DNA from: Lachnospiraceae bacterium
GTDB taxonomy: Bacteria; Bacillota; Clostridia; Lachnospirales; Lachnospiraceae
DNA: 64,000 bases
Reading direction: 5' to 3'
Assembly: GCA_022800815.1 (NCBI GenBank)
Contig: JAAWRC010000003.1
Coordinates: 49,417 to 113,416 of the forward strand
The notes under the pieces are model-generated. The model did not search any database, was not told the DNA's origin, and saw only the letters and a program-made list of their open reading frames with translations. Position 1 is the stretch's first letter. Every line of letters starts with the position of its first letter. Positions 49,980-59,822 of the stretch are shown in pieces. The position numbers and the translations under genes were made by a program.

Positions 49980-52622
49980 TCAGTTCAACTGCTCTGTCAG
50001 CACCTTCAGAGCCTTCTCCAGCGCATCGGGGATCCCCGCCGGGTTCTTTCCTCCCGCCTGGGCCATGCCGGGACGGCCGCCGCCGCCGCCGCCAACCAAA
50101 GCCGCCACCGCCTTGATGAGATTCCCTGCGTGGGCACCTTTCTTCTGGGCCCCCTCCGTGGCTGTGGCCATCAGATTCACCTTTCCGCCCGTCTCGGAGA
50201 CGAGGACTACGACGCTCTCGCCCAGCTTTTCCTTCAACTGGTCGCCCAGGTTTCTGAGCCCGTTCATATCCACGTCCTTCACAGAGACAGCCAGGGCCTT
50301 CACGCCCCCGATCTCCTTCACCTGATCCATGACGTCGCCCAGGGCATCCCCAGCAAGCTTGCTCTTAAGCTTCTCGTTCTCCCCGTGAAGAGCCTTAAGT
50401 TCCTCCTGGAGAGATTCAATCTTCTTCACCAACCCGGCCGGCTCTGTCTTGGCCGCCTTCGCCGCAAGGTAAAGCTCGTCCTCCAGCTCTTTATAATAGC
50501 GGGCCACGCCCTTCCCGGTCAGGGCCTCGATCCGGCGCACGCCGGCCGCAATGCCGGCCTCCGACACGATCTTGAAGGTGGCGATGGAAGCCGTGTTGGC
50601 CACGTGGGTGCCGCCGCAGAGCTCCTTGGAAAAATCACCCATGGAAACCACCCGGACCGTGTCGCCGTATTTCTCCCCGAACAACGCCATGGCGCCCGCT
50701 TTTCTGGCCTCCTCCAGCGTCATAACCTCGGTGGTCACGGGGACGGCCTTCGCAATCTCCTCACAGACCAGATCTTCCACCTGGGAGAGCTCTTCCTTTG
50801 TCATGGCGGAAAAATGTGTAAAGTCGAAGCGGAGCCTGTCGGCCGCCACAAAGGAACCAGCCTGCTCCACATGGCCTCCCAGCACGATGCGGAGGGCCTT
50901 CTGAAGAAGGTGGGTGGCGCTGTGGTTCTTGCAGGTCTCCGTCCGGTTTCCGGCATCCACCTTCATGGTCACCCGGTCACCTACCCGGAACATCCCCTTC
51001 GTCACCGTTCCGATATGGCCGATCTTTCCGCCCTGGAGCCCCACCACGTCCATCACGGAAAACTCCGCATCCTCCGTGATGATCACGCCGAAATCCGCCT
51101 TCTGTCCGCCCATGGTGGCGTAAAAAGGCGTCCGGTCCGTGATGATGGTCCCCTTCTGTCCGTCCGTCAGCGCCTCCACGATTTCCTCTGCGGTGGTGAG
51201 CGCCGTCACAAGCCCTGTATCGATCAAGGTCGCATATCCCGTGAATTCCGTGGTGAGATCCGCACTTAAATTCTGATAGATATCCTCACGGCCCATGTAA
51301 TTGCTCTTTTTCCTGGAACTTCTGGCCGTCTCCCTCTGCACATCCATGGCCTTCGCAAAGCCTTCCTCATCCACCGAGAAACCCTTTTCTTCCAGAATCT
51401 CGCGGGTCAAATCCAGCGGGAAGCCGTAGGTGTCATAGAGCCGGAACGCATTCTCGCCGGAAAGTTCCGTCTTCCCCTCGCCGGAAAGCTTCTCTTCCAG
51501 GTCGCCCAGAATGGCCAGCCCCTGGTCGATGGTCTTGTTGAACTTGTCCTCTTCCTCCGTGAGAACCCGGAAGATCATCTCCTTCTTTTCGTCCAGCTCC
51601 GGATAGCCGTCCCTCGACAGGGCGATCACCGTCTCGGACAGCTTCGCCAGGAACTTTCCCTCGATTCCGAGAATCCTGCCGTGGCGGGCCGCCCTTCTTA
51701 GAAGCCGCCGAAGCACGTAGCCCCGCCCCTCGTTGGAGGGCATGATGCCGTCGGAGATCATGAAGGTGCAGGAACGGATATGGTCCGTGATCAGCCGCAG
51801 AGAAACATCCTTCGCCTCGTCCTCCAGATAAGAGACACCGGCCAGGCCGGCAACTGCGTCCAGAAGGGCCTTGATGGTGTCCACCGCAAAAATGGAGTCC
51901 ACGTCCTGGACCACCACGGCCAGACGTTCCAAACCCATGCCCGTGTCGATGTTTTTCTGTTCCAGGGGCGTGTAATGGTTCTTCCCGTCATTGTTGAACT
52001 GGGTAAAGACGTTGTTCCACACCTCGATGTAGCGGTCGCAGTCACAGCCCACCGTGCAGCCTGGCTTCCCGCAACCGTACTTTTCTCCCCGGTCATAATA
52101 GATCTCCGAACAGGGACCGCAGGGCCCCGCCCCGTGCTCCCAAAAATTATCCTCCTTGCCGAACTTGAAAATCCGCTCGGCCGCGATGCCGATCTCCTTG
52201 TTCCAGATCTCAAAGGCCTCGTCGTCCTCCAGATAGACAGACGGATACAGCCGGTCGGGAGACAGGCCCACCACCTCGGTCAGAAACTCCCAGGACCAGT
52301 GGATGGCCTCCCTCTTAAAATAATCACCGAACGAAAAGTTGCCCAGCATCTCGAAAAACGTACCGTGGCGGGCTGTCTTTCCCACGTTCTCAATGTCTCC
52401 GGTGCGGATGCACTTCTGACAGGTGGTCACCCGCCTCCTCGGCGGAATCTCCTGCCCGGTAAAATAAGGCTTCAAGGGCGCCATGCCGGAATTGATCAGC
52501 AAAAGGCTGTTGTCGTTGTGAGGCACAAGGGAAAAACTCTTCATCGCCAGGTGTCCCTTGCTCTCAAAAAACTCCAGAAACATCCGCCTTAACTGATTTA
52601 CGCCATACGCTGTCACAGTCAT
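49980..52622 (-). CDS. alaS: Alanyl-tRNA synthetase
   Basis: An 880-residue class II synthetase with full domain order: catalytic core (RMFLEFFESKGH, HNDNSLLLINSGMAPLKPYF, GNFSFGDYFK), tRNA-recognition region, editing domain with the zinc-binding HSATHLLQKALR and CGGTHVANT motifs, and a C-terminal C-Ala domain including the Gly-rich ALVGGGGGGRPGMAQAGG. It charges tRNA-Ala and clears Ser/Gly mischarges. It overlaps a tiny membrane-protein gene as ATGA, and both are read from a promoter at 52832-52860. The leader is too short and lacks the landmarks of a T-box. Confidence 0.98.
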   Translation of the reverse strand: MTVTAYGVNQLRRMFLEFFESKGHLAMKSFSLVPHNDNSLLLINSGMAPLKPYFTGQEIPPRRRVTTCQKCIRTGDIENVGKTARHGTFFEMLGNFSFGDYFKREAIHWSWEFLTEVVGLSPDRLYPSVYLEDDEAFEIWNKEIGIAAERIFKFGKEDNFWEHGAGPCGPCSEIYYDRGEKYGCGKPGCTVGCDCDRYIEVWNNVFTQFNNDGKNHYTPLEQKNIDTGMGLERLAVVVQDVDSIFAVDTIKALLDAVAGLAGVSYLEDEAKDVSLRLITDHIRSCTFMISDGIMPSNEGRGYVLRRLLRRAARHGRILGIEGKFLAKLSETVIALSRDGYPELDEKKEMIFRVLTEEEDKFNKTIDQGLAILGDLEEKLSGEGKTELSGENAFRLYDTYGFPLDLTREILEEKGFSVDEEGFAKAMDVQRETARSSRKKSNYMGREDIYQNLSADLTTEFTGYATLIDTGLVTALTTAEEIVEALTDGQKGTIITDRTPFYATMGGQKADFGVIITEDAEFSVMDVVGLQGGKIGHIGTVTKGMFRVGDRVTMKVDAGNRTETCKNHSATHLLQKALRIVLGGHVEQAGSFVAADRLRFDFTHFSAMTKEELSQVEDLVCEEIAKAVPVTTEVMTLEEARKAGAMALFGEKYGDTVRVVSMGDFSKELCGGTHVANTASIATFKIVSEAGIAAGVRRIEALTGKGVARYYKELEDELYLAAKAAKTEPAGLVKKIESLQEELKALHGENEKLKSKLAGDALGDVMDQVKEIGGVKALAVSVKDVDMNGLRNLGDQLKEKLGESVVVLVSETGGKVNLMATATEGAQKKGAHAGNLIKAVAALVGGGGGGRPGMAQAGGKNPAGIPDALEKALKVLTEQLN

Positions 52623-52747
52623 TCCCCTTCCTTCGCATTCTTATGTTTTCTCAGTTTAATTCCGCACAAAATGCCGCCGAAGGCTACAGCGCCCAGAAAA
52701 ACAAACTTCACTGCCATCTGATAAAGCTCTGAAAAAAATGCTCCCAT
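52619..52747 (-). CDS. Small membrane protein preceding alaS
   Basis: A 42-residue protein (MGAFFSELYQMAVKFVFLGA at the N-terminus) with a single membrane helix and a basic tail (KLRKHKNAKEGE). It has a full AGGAGG ribosome site and its TGA overlaps the alaS ATG, so it is very likely translated. Function unknown; I believe similar small proteins precede alaS in related Clostridia, but this was not checked. Confidence 0.75.
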   Translation of the reverse strand: MGAFFSELYQMAVKFVFLGAVAFGGILCGIKLRKHKNAKEGE

Positions 52748-52831
52748 GGAAAAATCCTCCTATGCAATCTCTAAAATTTCTTTTTACCAAGGATTGCGAA
52801 ACGCAACCGATTCTGCTTAATCCATCTCTTT

Positions 52832-52860
52832 ATCCTATCACAAAGCGAAACCTTTCGCAA
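52832..52860 (-). promoter_or_regulatory. Sigma-A promoter of the alaS operon
   Basis: Minus strand TTGCGA (52855-52860), 17 bp, TAGGAT (52832-52837). The leader contains a small hairpin (GGTTGCG...CGCAATCC) of unknown meaning. Confidence 0.6.
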
Positions 52861-52941
52861 GCAGATTCTAAATCCGGAACCGCCAAAAGCTTTCTGACAG
52901 GTCATATGCGTTTTTATAGATTTCCTTCCGTAGTTGTTTGC

Positions 52942-54364
52942 TCAAATCCCGCAGGATCTGTGTTGGGGATTTTGCCCGGACGGCACTTCTTCCAGCAAGA
53001 CATATTCATCCCCGCTGCTGAAATAGGCCCGCTTCATGACACTCCTGAGAGATTGATCGCTGTTGTAATGAAGCGGCGCTTCTTCTTCATGGATCTTCTC
53101 GATCTGGGCGGCAACGGCCTCGGCGTTTTTATGAACAGTATCCAGGATCAGCTGATCGCTTTCCCTGATCCTGCGGATCGTGTCGCTGCGCTTCACTTCC
53201 CGAATGATCCTCGCAAATTCCTGCCGAATCTCCTCGTTGGGAATCCTCACTCTCTCCGCATCCTCATCGTAAGCCAGATATCCCAGATGGATCAGGAGGG
53301 TAAGTACGTCGTCCCGATTCTGGAACGTCACCAGATCATTTGCAAATCCCCGAGGATCCACTTTCACTTCTCCGCCTCCGACAAGCTCCGCCACCGTGCC
53401 GGGGAGTCCGTCAAAATCTAGGCTGATATATTCCATAAGGCTTTTTGCCGCAGAGGTCTCTGTCCAGTAAGAATGGAATTTATGATTGTGGATCGCTTTC
53501 ATCACGGAATTGGGATTGTAGACAGAGCCGATCCCCTCCAGCATATATCCGTCATACCAGAATTTCATCATGGAAAAGTCGCTGTCATATTGATCGCAGA
53601 GAGCCCTCACCTCTTTCTCCGTAAATCCCACATACTCTGCAAATTCCATCGGATAAAAGGATGGAATACTCCTGAAAACCTGAAATGGCCGATTGCGATC
53701 CATCCTTCTTGATCGGCAGAATCCCCGTCATATAAGCTGCGGCGAAGATTTTAGCGGTTGCGCCGCTGTTTTTAAGCAAAGTCCGCAGAAATTCCAGGTA
53801 CTCCCGCTAAATCACCGGATCATCCTTCGCTTCCCGAATGGGGGCATCCCACTCATCAATGATTGCGATAAAGGGATTTCCCGCAGCCTCCGCCGCATTG
53901 GAAAGAGTCGGCACAAAGCCCTCTGCGATCTCCATTTGGGGATAGGCCTTTTGCAGTTCCTCCACGACATTTCGTTTTAAATACGGTATCATCCCAGTCA
54001 ATCCTGCCTCGCCGATCACCGCCGTCATGTCCAGATAAATCACGTCGTACCGGTTCAGGTGCTTCCGATAGGAGGCCGTATATCCTGGCTCCCTGCCGAT
54101 TTTCAAGTCCTCAAACAGCTTTGAAGAATCACAGGTCTTATCGTAATAAGCACACAGCATCTGGGCAGCAAAGGACTTTCCAAAACGCCGGGGACGGCTG
54201 ACGCAGGTCAGATGCCTGACGGTATGGATGGAACGATTGATCAGATTGATCAATCCGCTTTTATCCACATAAACGCTGTTCCGTATCCTCGCAAATCCGC
54301 TGTTTCCCGGATTTAAATAGTTTCCCACAAAGCCACACCCTCTCCACCGATCTTCTTCCTTCAC
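52942..54364 (-). pseudogene. AAA-ATPase-like / DUF1703 family gene, interrupted and truncated
   Basis: The frame from 54364 gives the usual AAA-ATPase-like N-terminus (NSVYVDKSGLINLINRSI, SRPRRFGKSFAAQMLCAYYD with an RFGKS P-loop, FIAIIDEWDAPIRE). It stops at TAG 53807-53809, yet the same frame continues with family sequence (REYLEFLRTLLKNSG, MTGILPIKKDG). A frameshift near 53665 then leads into EFAEYVGFTEKEVRALC and on to 52942. The PD-(D/E)XK core expected after YVLLEEVPSG is missing. Such genes are frequent in gut Clostridia and Bacteroides, with unproven roles. A fragment of another copy lies at 32137-32396. Confidence 0.82.
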
Positions 54365-54379
54365 TCTATCTTCATCTTA

Positions 54380-55729
54380 TCACAACAGGGCGAATCCCGG
54401 CAATGAAAACTCCAAAGACGGTCCCGGTCCGCTCACGATATCCTCAAACAGCACCTCCAGCAAATGTTCCTGATACCCCGCCCTTCGCTCCTTCCTCAGG
54501 GCGCCGCAAAGGCCCTGCAGGTCCTCGTGCCGGATCTTGTCCAGCTTTTTCAGACGGGCCTCGGTCAGAGCCTCGTTCGAGATGGAACGGTAATAATCCG
54601 ACACGCCCATCCTCCAGAGCGTCACCTGCCCGGGCGCCCTCGCCGCCACCCGGTCCGCAATTTCAATGCCTTCCGGGTCCGTGTCGCCGCAATAATACAG
54701 CCGGCAACCGGACTTTATGAGCAGATCGATCAGGATCAGGGAGGCCGTCTTCATCTGGCCGGAGGTGCAAAGGAGCGCATATTCCTTCCCCTGGAGCCGT
54801 TCGCAGATCTGAGAAAACACCATCTGGTTTTCCAAAACGAACACCCGCTTGTCCCTGCTGTCCGCCCTCATGATGCGGCTCAGGTTGGAGAGGGTCAGCA
54901 CGTATTTTTCCCCGTATTCCATAAAGGAGCGGTAAGCCTCATGCTCCCCCTCCTCCGTATAAAAATGAATCCCGTAGCATGTGGTGAAGCTGGAAATGTC
55001 GTCCGGCCGGATCCCGGACCGGTAATAGAGGGCCAGCACCTCCTCCTGGCTCTTCGGCTCCGCCGTCCCGTCGAGGAAGCTTAAACAGGCGAGGAGCAGG
55101 CGCCCCGCCGCCTGTCCCCGGTCAAAATAGTGGGGATTTTTTGTGACCTCTGCCGCCAGGACGGCCAGCCGGATCCCGTCTCCCTCTCTGTGAAAGGGCA
55201 GTGCCTCCGCCGCCCGGCATACGTTTAAAACCGTCTCTCGGATTTCTTCGGAGGCGCCTTCCCGCTCTTTCCCGATCAGCTGCCAGCCGTATCTCTTCTG
55301 TTCCATGACAGCCGAGAGCCAGCGAAAGGCCCCGGACGCCTCGCCGAATTCCTTCCCGACGCTTCCAAGGAGCCCTTCCTTAAAGCTCTCCCTCTCTTCC
55401 CGGTCCGCCTTCCGCCTCTGGCTGTTGGTCAGGATGTCCCCGCCAAAATAGGCAAAAAGCAGCTCCGTGACGGAAACTCCCCGGTATTTCGTCTCGTTCA
55501 GGGCCGCCTCAAACTCCGGGAGGGAGACCTTCAAGTCGCCGGACGGCAGGTTCCTCCCCAAGATCCCGCCGATGGCCAGGCATTCCTCCTCCGACGCCCC
55601 CTCCATCGAAACCTTTCCGGCGAGCTTCCCATATTTTTTGTATTTTTTCCGCATTTCCTCAAACAGGCGGGCGTATCCCCGGTTCTTCCGGAAAAAGGAA
55701 ACGCACTCCTCCAACGCCGAACGATCCAT
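54380..55729 (-). CDS. jetD: Wadjet type II nuclease subunit JetD (TIGR02679-like)
   Basis: A 449-residue protein. An N-terminal DNA-binding-type region of about 290 residues is followed by a TOPRIM domain: Glu300 in FVLENQMVF, then the D-x-D-x-x-G site YCGDTDPEG (Asp349, Asp351). JetD is the subunit that cleaves plasmid DNA after JetABC has sensed a small closed circle. It begins 2 bp after jetC and closes the operon. All metal-binding residues are present, so it should be active. Confidence 0.88.
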   Translation of the reverse strand: MDRSALEECVSFFRKNRGYARLFEEMRKKYKKYGKLAGKVSMEGASEEECLAIGGILGRNLPSGDLKVSLPEFEAALNETKYRGVSVTELLFAYFGGDILTNSQRRKADREERESFKEGLLGSVGKEFGEASGAFRWLSAVMEQKRYGWQLIGKEREGASEEIRETVLNVCRAAEALPFHREGDGIRLAVLAAEVTKNPHYFDRGQAAGRLLLACLSFLDGTAEPKSQEEVLALYYRSGIRPDDISSFTTCYGIHFYTEEGEHEAYRSFMEYGEKYVLTLSNLSRIMRADSRDKRVFVLENQMVFSQICERLQGKEYALLCTSGQMKTASLILIDLLIKSGCRLYYCGDTDPEGIEIADRVAARAPGQVTLWRMGVSDYYRSISNEALTEARLKKLDKIRHEDLQGLCGALRKERRAGYQEHLLEVLFEDIVSGPGPSLEFSLPGFALL

Positions 55730-55730
55730 G

Positions 55731-58700
55731 CTACTGCTCCTCTATGATCCTCTGTTTTCCGTTCCACAGGTAATAGATCACCGTCACTACCTGGGAGTTG
55801 GCCGGCCGCAGAAGCTCCGCAATGCGCAGGGCGGGGATGGAGGCATAGCAGCCCCAGAGCACCTGGGAATTCATGATGTAATCAAAATCAAATTTCCGCA
55901 CCAGCTCAAACATGCTGCCGATATTCTTGTCGTCCACCCCGGCGAAGGCCTCGTCCAGGGCGATCATCCTCGGAAGGTCGTCCCGCTCCGCCTTCTTGTA
56001 CTGGGCGTTGACCGCCGCAAACAGGGGCACGTACATGGCCATGGCCTTCTCGCCTCCGGAAAACCGGTTAAAGGCTCCGTTGGTCAGCTCCTTCCGGTTC
56101 TCGTCGTTCCGGTAATAGTACATGCGGAACTCGAACCATTTCCGGTAATCCAGCGCCTCCCGGACCAGGTCGGCGTAGCTCACCACGTCCCCGTTCTCCT
56201 CCGCCGTCTGTTTGACCGTGTAGATCCGGTTTCGGAAATGGGAGGAGAGCCTCCCGATATCCTCCGCCGTCAGTAACTCCTTGTCCCTGTTTAAGAGCTT
56301 TTCCAGCTCCGCCGTGTTTAATTCGCCCTCCCCCTCTGCGGTCTTCGCCCGCCAGTCCAGAGAAAAGCTCAAGGACATGGAGGTGTCCAGCTTCCGCATC
56401 AATGCGGACATGTCCTGGATCCACCTCCGGCTCTCCGCGATCCGGGCGTTTAACTTCCGGCTCAGGGTGTCCGAGAGGATGTTCTCGAACAGCTCCCGGT
56501 CCTTCTGACGGATCAGAAGCTCCGTCTCCTCCGTCTTCTCCCGGATCCGTCTGCAAAATTCTTCAAAATAGACCCTCTTCCCCTGCTCATAGGAGACGAT
56601 CCGGTGGCGTTTGCGAAGCACCGAGGCCTCCCCCGTATCCCCGCCAAAGCATTCCTCCATGAAGGTCCCGTAGGTCACCAGGCTTCCGCTGTGGCCGTGG
56701 AAGATCCGGTCCAGATTGGAGACCACGTCCGTCACCGACCGGTTCCGTTCCGTCTCCCCCAAAAGCTCCCCTGCCTTCTTTGCCGCTTCCGCCGCTCCGA
56801 GCCCTTCCCCCGGAAACACCAGGCCCAGCTCCAGCTCCTCCTCGAAATATCCTCTCAGCCGGCTCTCCCGCTCCGTTTTCTCCGCCGCAAGGATCCTCCG
56901 GCCCCCAAGCTCCGGCTCCAGCCGCTTCACGTTGCTCTCCCAGACCGCCTGCTTTTTCCCAAGCTCGTTCCCCTCTTCCTGATTCTTGCGAAGGGCCTCC
57001 CGGATCTCGCCAAGGCGCCTGGCCTTCTCCCTGTTTTCCGGGGAAGCCAGAAATTCCTCCAGCCGCTCCCTCTGGACGTCCTGCTCCTTTTTCTCCCGCT
57101 CTACCCGTCTTTTCTGGAAATCCTCCCGGTCGACGGCTTCTTCCTCCTTCTCGAAAAGCTGTTCCTTCGCTTCCTCCTTGTTCCGTTCTACCGTAAGGTG
57201 CATGAGCGCCGCCTGCAGGGTCTCCGTCTGCTCTTTATAATCCCCAAGCTGCTTCCGAACCTCCCTGTAGGCGGGGACGCTCCTCTCATAGGGAAGATCC
57301 CTGCAGCAGGCAATTACCCTCTGCTCCTGCCGTTTCTTCTCCTCCCCGCAAAGCTCCTTCTCCTCCTCCGCCTTCCGGAGGGAGGCTTCCGCCTCCCCCA
57401 GGCTCCGGGCACATTTCTCCCGCAAGGTGACGGCCTGTTCCAGGTTTCCAAAGGCAGGGAGCTCCTCATATTCTTGATCCAGGAGCCGGCCCCGCTCCGT
57501 CAAACGGCCGATCTCCTGCCTCATGGCCGCAAGCTCTGTCTGGAGCCCGGCAAGCTCCTCCTGTTTCTGCCGGATCAGCGCCTGCTTCTTCTCCCGTCTG
57601 ACCGCCTCGCCGATATAGCAGGCCTCCGTCTCCGGCTTGCTGTAGCCCTCCAGCGCCCCATGGCGGAAATATCCGTCCGCCCGGAGCACGATGGGAGAAC
57701 CCTCCCCGCTTCCGATGCAGGATAGCAGCTCCCTGGTTCTTTCCAGAAGCCCCGGATCCTCCGCCACCGCCGCCAGCAAAGGCCCCTCTCCAGTTCCCTC
57801 CCCTTCGAAGGCTCCCGCCGGAAGACCGTCCTTTTGAAACGGTTTTGTCCGGGAGTCCTCCACCTGAAGCAGCCGGTCGGACCATTCCCCCAGGATCCGG
57901 ACCGCCCTGTCGCGATCCTTCCGCAAAACGACCAGTGCGTCCAGAAGGCCCGCATCGGAAAGCTGACATTCAAGGAGATCCCTTTCCTCCTGGGAAACGC
58001 CCTCCGCAAAGTCCACGGCCTCGTAAAAGGGCAGGAAGGGAATCCCCGCCTCCCTCAGCCGCTTTCTGGTCTCTCCGGCCATCTGCCTGCGGGGCGGCTC
58101 CATCTCCTCCGTCTTCTCAAGGGCCTCCAGTTCCTTCTCGCAGCTTCTCAACCGCTCTTCCTTTTTCGACTGCTCAAGCCTTGTCCCGGAAAGGACCTTC
58201 TCCAGAAGTTTCTTTTTCTCTGTGAGCGCCGCCTGGGTCAGCCTCCTGACCGGCTCAAAGTCGGCTCCGTCCTGATACCGCCCGATGAGGACGGCAAGCC
58301 GCCCCAGCGTTTCCGCATCCAGATAAAATTCCTGATTTTTCTGCCCCAGATGATAATAAGCCTCGATGAGGACGTCCCGCTCCCGGTCCTCCAAAAGCTC
58401 TGCCTCGTGGAGCTGCACGCCGGCCCGGTCCTTCTCCTCCGCCCTAAGGGCAAAGGCCTCCGACGCCCGTTCCCACTTTTCCTCCGTCTCTTTCAGCCGC
58501 TCCAGGCAGACGGCGGCCTCCGACGCCCTTCGGCATAAGGCCTCCAGCTCCCGTTTTAGCTCCCGGACCCGCTCTTCGTCCGCCATGATTTTCCGGAAGG
58601 AGACAAGCTCCTCATGTCCAGGGAATCGGACGTCTTCCTGCAGTTCTTCCATGTAGGAGACGCACTGGTCGATCTGTGACCGGCAGGTGTCCGCCCTTCT

Positions 58701-59822
58701 TCGGATCTCCCGGAGGTCGGCGTCATATTCCCGCATGGTTTCCCTGTGGGCTTCGATCCGCTTCTCATAACCGGCAATCTCCTGCGCCGCCGTCTCGATC
58801 CGCCCTCTGCACTGTCTGAGCTTTTCGTCGGCCTCCTCCAGGCCGGTGACCCCGATCGCTTCCCGCTCCCCTTCCAGGAGCCTTCGCTCCTCCAAAAGCT
58901 CACCGCTCCTGGCTTTCGCCTCCTCCAGAAGCCTTCCGGACTCTTCCAGCTCTCTGCGTCCCTCTTCCAACTGTTCCCTGGCCGCATCCGCCTGCCTTCT
59001 TTCCTCCAGATAGGCCAGCGCCTTCTGCGCCAGCATGTACCGGTTGTATTTTGTATACTCGTTCCCGATGATCTGCAGGTCTCTGGCAGACCGCCGGTAA
59101 CCGTCCAGCCGTTCCTGGATATCGTCCATCTTCTCCATGGCGTCCACCATGGCCCTCAGGTCCTCGTCCGACAAAGTCTGCAGGGAATCATTCAGGATCT
59201 CATAGACCTTGGTGGGCTTGAACTCCTTGGAGAGCTTGGGCGCCCGGACCTTGATCAGCAGCCGGATGAACTGTTCGTAGAGCTCCAGCCTCGGAAATCC
59301 GAAAATATATTTGTTGACCAGGGCCATGTATTCCTTCTGGGCCTCCGTGAAAGGATTTTCCTCCCCCAGGAGCTTTTTTAATTCCTGTTTGGTACAGGCG
59401 ATCTTCACGCTCCCCGCCTCCCGGTACAACCGGAGGTCATGGCCGATCCGCCTTCCGTCCAGCAGGATAAAGCCCCAGAAACTCATGGGCTTTCCCCTTT
59501 TGGCCTGCTGGCCGATGCCGATGGTCCGGTAACGGTTTCCCTTGCGAAATTCCAGAAACAGATACCCGGTCGCCTCCTCCTTTTCCCCGTCTCCCAGGAA
59601 ATAGTATTCCATCCTCCGGTCGCTGGAGCCAAAGGGGTCCAGCCGGCTCGGGGTCCGATCCCCGTCCAGGATAAAGGGGAGGAAGCTCTGGGTGGTGATG
59701 GATTTTCCGGAGCCGTTCTGTCCCCGGAGCAAAAGCTTTCCGTCCGCAAAGGAAAAAGTTTCCTCGTCATATAACCAGAAATTCACAAAACCGATGCGGT
59801 TCATATGCCAGCGCTCACTCAT
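55731..59822 (-). CDS. jetC: Wadjet type II SMC-like ATPase JetC (TIGR02680-like)
   Basis: A 1363-residue SMC/MukB-like ATPase. Walker A is at 34-41 (GQNGSGKS). Two long coiled-coil regions, rich in Glu/Arg heptads, fill about 260-1130 and are separated by a hinge-like part. The C-terminal head has the signature FSGGEKAMAMY (1254-1264) and Walker B RMIALDEAFAGVD (1285-1297). It extrudes DNA loops with JetA and JetB and hands small circular DNA to JetD. It overlaps jetB by 8 bp, with AAGGAG upstream. All ATPase motifs are intact. Confidence 0.92.
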   Translation of the reverse strand: MSERWHMNRIGFVNFWLYDEETFSFADGKLLLRGQNGSGKSITTQSFLPFILDGDRTPSRLDPFGSSDRRMEYYFLGDGEKEEATGYLFLEFRKGNRYRTIGIGQQAKRGKPMSFWGFILLDGRRIGHDLRLYREAGSVKIACTKQELKKLLGEENPFTEAQKEYMALVNKYIFGFPRLELYEQFIRLLIKVRAPKLSKEFKPTKVYEILNDSLQTLSDEDLRAMVDAMEKMDDIQERLDGYRRSARDLQIIGNEYTKYNRYMLAQKALAYLEERRQADAAREQLEEGRRELEESGRLLEEAKARSGELLEERRLLEGEREAIGVTGLEEADEKLRQCRGRIETAAQEIAGYEKRIEAHRETMREYDADLREIRRRADTCRSQIDQCVSYMEELQEDVRFPGHEELVSFRKIMADEERVRELKRELEALCRRASEAAVCLERLKETEEKWERASEAFALRAEEKDRAGVQLHEAELLEDRERDVLIEAYYHLGQKNQEFYLDAETLGRLAVLIGRYQDGADFEPVRRLTQAALTEKKKLLEKVLSGTRLEQSKKEERLRSCEKELEALEKTEEMEPPRRQMAGETRKRLREAGIPFLPFYEAVDFAEGVSQEERDLLECQLSDAGLLDALVVLRKDRDRAVRILGEWSDRLLQVEDSRTKPFQKDGLPAGAFEGEGTGEGPLLAAVAEDPGLLERTRELLSCIGSGEGSPIVLRADGYFRHGALEGYSKPETEACYIGEAVRREKKQALIRQKQEELAGLQTELAAMRQEIGRLTERGRLLDQEYEELPAFGNLEQAVTLREKCARSLGEAEASLRKAEEEKELCGEEKKRQEQRVIACCRDLPYERSVPAYREVRKQLGDYKEQTETLQAALMHLTVERNKEEAKEQLFEKEEEAVDREDFQKRRVEREKKEQDVQRERLEEFLASPENREKARRLGEIREALRKNQEEGNELGKKQAVWESNVKRLEPELGGRRILAAEKTERESRLRGYFEEELELGLVFPGEGLGAAEAAKKAGELLGETERNRSVTDVVSNLDRIFHGHSGSLVTYGTFMEECFGGDTGEASVLRKRHRIVSYEQGKRVYFEEFCRRIREKTEETELLIRQKDRELFENILSDTLSRKLNARIAESRRWIQDMSALMRKLDTSMSLSFSLDWRAKTAEGEGELNTAELEKLLNRDKELLTAEDIGRLSSHFRNRIYTVKQTAEENGDVVSYADLVREALDYRKWFEFRMYYYRNDENRKELTNGAFNRFSGGEKAMAMYVPLFAAVNAQYKKAERDDLPRMIALDEAFAGVDDKNIGSMFELVRKFDFDYIMNSQVLWGCYASIPALRIAELLRPANSQVVTVIYYLWNGKQRIIEEQ

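Noticed and set aside
52748..52831. T-box leader upstream of the alaS operon
   Set aside because: The leader is under 90 nt and shows only one small hairpin, with no T-box bulge sequence and no terminator/antiterminator pair.
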